Below are positions 61,001-64,000 of a stretch of 64,000 bases of DNA, in pieces. The DNA is from Impatiens glandulifera (taxonomy: Eukaryota; Streptophyta; Magnoliopsida; Ericales; Balsaminaceae), in contig NC_061865.1 in assembly GCF_907164915.1 (NCBI RefSeq), positions 51,418,587 to 51,482,586 on the forward strand, given 5' to 3'. Each line of letters begins with the position of its first letter. Position 1 is the stretch's first letter. The translations under genes were made by a program, and so were the position numbers. Under the pieces are notes generated by a model, which saw only the letters and a program-made list of their open reading frames with translations, was not told the DNA's origin and made no database searches.

Positions 61001-62640
61001 TTACTTAAATAGGAGACCATTTGTTCTTTTGTTGATATTTCTAAACCTTCTCATATACACTCTTCCTTTTGTCTCTATCTTCCTTGTTAATTCCTTATCT
61101 TTCTTGTCATGAAAAACAAATGGACTAGAATAAAAGAAAGAAAAAAAACCAAAGAAGTTAAGGAAATTATAAAGCTCATAGCTAGATTATAGAGCATCTA
61201 ATTTGGTACTTGAAGATCAAGATGTATGAAAGGAAAGTGGTATTGTTATGTGTGTGTGTGTGAATTGAGGAATCCAAAATTTGAGATAATCCAAATATCT
61301 GATGATAGCTAGGCCAGAGACAAACATACTCTCTTATTAATAAAGTTATCTGACCTTTGTCACAAAAGGTTCTGCCCTTCACTATTCCCATCTTTGTAGG
61401 TTCCTCAGCAAGACAAATATACCCTATCTTATACACCTCTTCTTCCTCCCAATGGACAATAAAAATTAATAAATTACCCATTTCTCAAGGTTTGTTTGAT
61501 GTTCGTTGTTTGGGGTTTGGGGTTTTATTAAAAAATAATAATTTATTTGATAAAAAGGTTTTGAATTTTTATTTGGTTAAATTATTATAATATTACATTA
61601 TATTTGAAATTTTATAAAAATAAAGTAAGATTATTTTAATGTTTTTATTGATAAATTAAGTGATTTAATGATTAATAAAAATATGATACTATCATAGCTG
61701 TGTTTTTGTTAAAAAAAAATCAAAAAAACCCAAATCAAATTTAACCCCTCTTACATTTTTTTTTTCAAAATTGGATCTTATTTCTTTTTACTTATCAAAT
61801 TACTAAATTTATCACTCATATACTCTCTTACTTTACTTTTATAAAATTTAAATTTTAAATATAAAAAATATTATAACAAGTCAAATAATATACTTTTTCA
61901 TAAAACAAAAACAACAACAACAACAAACAAGGCCTAAAGAGCTACTTACCACTCTTGAATATTATTTAGGTTAAAAAAGTAAAATTGATTGTTTATCAAA
62001 GGAACACAAACTTTTTTTCTTTTATATTTTAATTAGTGAGATTTGACCTCTTTTAGCTCTTAACCCATAGGTTAAAAAACTAACATTTTGTTACTGTTCT
62101 GATAACATTCATAAAATAAAACACACTTTGTAAAACTAATGTGATCAACTTAATTTTTTTATGTGAAGAGATGTCATAAACTATGAATCGACACAAGAAG
62201 TAAAACTCAAAATGTTTTTCTTAACCCAACTTATTTGGGTATTGTAAAAAAATAATTATTGAGGATTTAAAATCCAATTAATATAGGGTATTTTCAAATA
62301 AGCCCATTGACAACAAGTTATTTTATTCAATTTGGAACATGTCCATCTCATGCATACTTGAAAGTTTCATTCAAGAAATTGTGCAGTTTTTTAGAAAAAT
62401 GTTTGGTGTCTGCCAACATTTGTGTATGAAAAGCCCATACTATATTCAGGCTTTGAATTTCCAAATGGACTACAAAAACTTTTACTTTAAATATGAAAAA
62501 TAAATGACCGACAACATTAACACCATATGAATATTGAAATTTTTGATGAACCACAATCTAAAATAAGTTTGACAAGAACTATACTTTGTTTTGAGCCTAG
62601 CTCGAGGGCATCACCATCACTTGCTTATCGTTTTGAAGAT
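54906..62640. other. Long AT-rich intergenic region without recognised genes
   Basis: Homopolymer A runs lie at about 57107-57128 and 57497-57518, with (TA)n at 57949-57972, (ATT)n at 58041-58073, (GT)n near 61245-61262 and (AAT)n near 56661-56678. Open frames at 55726-55938, 58791-59042 and 61182-61481 show no domain I recognise and have no splice or leader context supporting them. Parts near 55560-55760 and 58840-59240 are less AT-rich and may be old transposon fragments. Confidence 0.4.
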
Positions 62641-63008
62641 TTTAAGAGAATCCCCTTTGACTGTAAACAAAATTTATGTAGTGATTGACACTAATTACCT
62701 CAATTGAGGATCAGTTTTTGTAACGAAGTCACAATCAGGACTTCAATGATCAAACCGTGAAGAGTTTTATTAGAAAATGAATAAAAACTTTAGAGAATAA
62801 AAAGAACCTTGAATGAAAATCTGTCTATTGAACTTGTTAAACTAAGAACACAATTACAAAACTTATATAAAGTAAACTATAACTTATACATTAAACTAAG
62901 AGACATGAATAGTCTCATTTACTAGATAAGACTAAGAGACTTGGACAATCCAAGAGGCTCTTGAACAATAAAAATACTCATTTATTATTATTACTTTAAT
63001 TTCTAACA
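62641..63008 (-). mobile_element. Copia-type 3' LTR remnant with polypurine tract
   Basis: On the minus strand the polypurine tract TTTAAGGGGAG (plus-strand CTCCCCTTAAA, 63009-63019) is followed directly by TGTTAGAAATTAAAG at 63008, the expected TG start of a 3' LTR. The distal LTR boundary is not clear; about 62641 is an estimate. The TTTAATTTCTAACA segment is duplicated nearby at 63067-63080. Confidence 0.55.
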
Positions 63009-63066
63009 CTCCCCTTAAAGTGATGTCCGATGAACTAGTCCCAACTCATTAATTATTATTATGACT

Positions 63067-63230
63067 TTAATTTCTAACATTGTCTTCACTCCTTACTACA
63101 ACCATTTCAATGATTCCCTCTAGTACATTTTCACGAATAAAGTGATGCTTCAACTCAATGTGTTTTGTCCTCGCATGAAACACATGATTTGAAGCCAATT
63201 TAATAACACTCAAATTATCTTCATGGATAG
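63067..63230 (-). pseudogene. Copia RNase H C-terminal fragment
   Basis: The minus-strand frame reads IHEDNLSVIKLASNHVFHAR, then TKHIELKHHFIRENV, the well-known C-terminal end of Ty1/Copia RNase H (pattern C/E-D-N-x-[SA]-x-I-x-[LM]-x-x-N-P-x-x-H-x-R-[TS]-K-H-I). It is cut off at 63231 by the insertion of another retrotransposon. Confidence 0.8.
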
Positions 63231-63787
63231 TGTCACAGCCCAATCTTTCTGGCCCAGGAAAAGGAGGCTTAAGGAGAATGTCATGACCCAATATTCCTGG
63301 CCCAAGAAGAGGAGGAGGCTTAAGCCCGCTTAAGCCCAACGCATGGAATATTCTAGCTGGAAGGCAGGTGCTTGATTGACGTATCACTAATTGAGAGTTG
63401 AAAGGCATGTCCATGATTAACGCATCACTAATTGATACTTAAAAGGAATGTCCTTGATTAGTCCATCACTGATTGACAATTAGAAGGAATCCCTAAATTA
63501 GTGCATCACTGATTGACACTTATAAGGATTGCCCTAAATTAGTGTGTCATTAATGTAATAGCTAGAATTAGTCCTATAAATACCTGTGAGGTGTTACATT
63601 CTAAATCACCAAGTATTCGAGTAATATAATAATATTCTTTGTAAAAGTTACTCTTTCTCTAGAATTCTTGTGCCAATTCTATTAAACGCAGAGTGTTGCG
63701 TCGAGTAAGGCTGACTAGTTACTCGTTCTTGCGAAGATCGTAACTAGTGCCGCACGGATCGTTAGTGAAAAGACTGAGCCCGTGACA
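63231..63787 (+). mobile_element. LTR of a second retrotransposon (5' LTR, element runs off right edge)
   Basis: The LTR begins TGTCACAGCCCAATC at 63231 and ends CCCGTGACA at 63787, so its ends are short inverted repeats (TGTCAC...GTGACA). A near-duplicate of the start (TGTCATGACCCAATATTCC) lies at 63279, so the first 48 bp look tandemly duplicated. GTCCTATAAATACC at about 63570 is a good TATA region. A primer-binding site follows immediately. Confidence 0.8.
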
Positions 63788-63788
63788 A

Positions 63789-63802
63789 TTGGTATCAGAG
63801 CT
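63789..63802 (+). other. Primer-binding site (tRNA-Met type)
   Basis: TTGGTATCAGAGCT directly follows the LTR end and matches the complement of the initiator tRNA-Met 3' end, the usual primer of plant LTR retrotransposons. Confidence 0.8.
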
Positions 63803-63805
63803 GAA

Positions 63806-64000
63806 ATGACGAAGAGATCAGAAGAAAATTCAAAGGTCGTGGACGAAGTAGAGAATCTTCCCCACGGGACCGGAGAAGATGGTAGGAACTCTCGCAAAGT
63901 TTAGGCGGGAGGAACCAAAGCCACCAAAGAAAGAGAAAGATCAAGAGACGCTATCGTTGACATTATCGCCAGGTTGGAGAAGGTGGAACTCACCGTGGCG
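63806..64000 (+). pseudogene. Start of retrotransposon gag, interrupted by a stop, partial at right edge
   Basis: An ATG at 63806 opens a lysine/glutamate-rich frame (MTKRSEENSKVVDEVENLP) that meets a TAG at about 63902. The same frame then continues with a basic stretch and DAIVDIIARLEKVELTVA, a coiled-coil-like start seen in many plant gag proteins. One early stop suggests inactivity, but the rest lies outside the window. Ty3/Gypsy is my best guess for the superfamily, from inference only. Confidence 0.5.

Noticed and set aside
61182..61481. 99-codon minus-strand open frame
   Set aside because: The C-terminal part translates a (GT)n/(CA)n repeat and no domain is present. It could be part of a noncoding transcript, but I cannot support a gene.
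1..64000. Conserved plant microRNA genes, CRISPR arrays, rRNA
   Set aside because: I looked by eye for common conserved plant microRNA mature sequences and found none. CRISPR arrays are not expected in a plant nuclear region, and the repeats present lack the repeat-spacer form. No rRNA sequence was seen.

Overview
This window is nuclear DNA from a flowering plant, most likely a dicot. The sequence is strongly AT-rich, the genes have GT-AG introns, the four recognisable host genes all have close plant homologues, and the space between them is filled with plant-type transposons. I cannot name the species.

Host genes: (1) at the left edge, the first exon of a DUF604 (Fringe-like, GT31-related) glycosyltransferase on the minus strand, running off the window; (2) a single-exon fasciclin-like arabinogalactan protein of the FLA19/20/21 type (4002-5174, minus); (3) a complete seven-exon transmembrane-nine (TM9SF/EMP70) gene (13471-20439, plus), which I rebuilt exon by exon to an unbroken 592-residue frame; (4) a three-exon INDETERMINATE-domain zinc-finger regulator of the IDD14/15/16 (SGR5) clade (31323-33215, minus, 389 residues). 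They act in unrelated processes (glycosylation, cell surface, Golgi/endosome membrane, transcription) and no cluster or operon-like logic is visible.

Transposons: three decayed copies of one LINE family (A 5.7-11.2 kb plus, B 36.7-42.0 kb minus, C 44.4-47.6 kb plus), each with its reverse-transcriptase catalytic box destroyed in a different way, plus a 3' fragment of another LINE (47.6-48.3 kb). A 491-bp hAT-type MITE sits in LINE-A with an 8-bp target duplication, and LINE-B preserves the empty site. A degenerate 5-kb CACTA element (49176-54165) carries remnants of a TNP2-type transposase. There are also tRNA-derived SINEs, Copia-type LTRs in inverted orientation inside a TMN intron, and at the right edge a younger LTR retrotransposon nested in the RNase H region of a Copia remnant.

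The most unusual object is a 2.2-kb element in intron 2 of the TMN gene (14069-16284). It has Tourist/PIF-like ends (GGGTGTGTTTGAT, TAA duplication), but its interior is a huge degenerate array of short units centred on ACGT. The array runs in one orientation for about 1.2 kb, then flips at a CACGTG palindrome into the opposite orientation. The remaining sequence (20.5-31.3 kb, 33.5-36.7 kb, 42.0-44.4 kb, 54.9-62.6 kb) is AT-rich intergenic DNA with simple repeats and a few promoter-like motif groups but no supportable genes.
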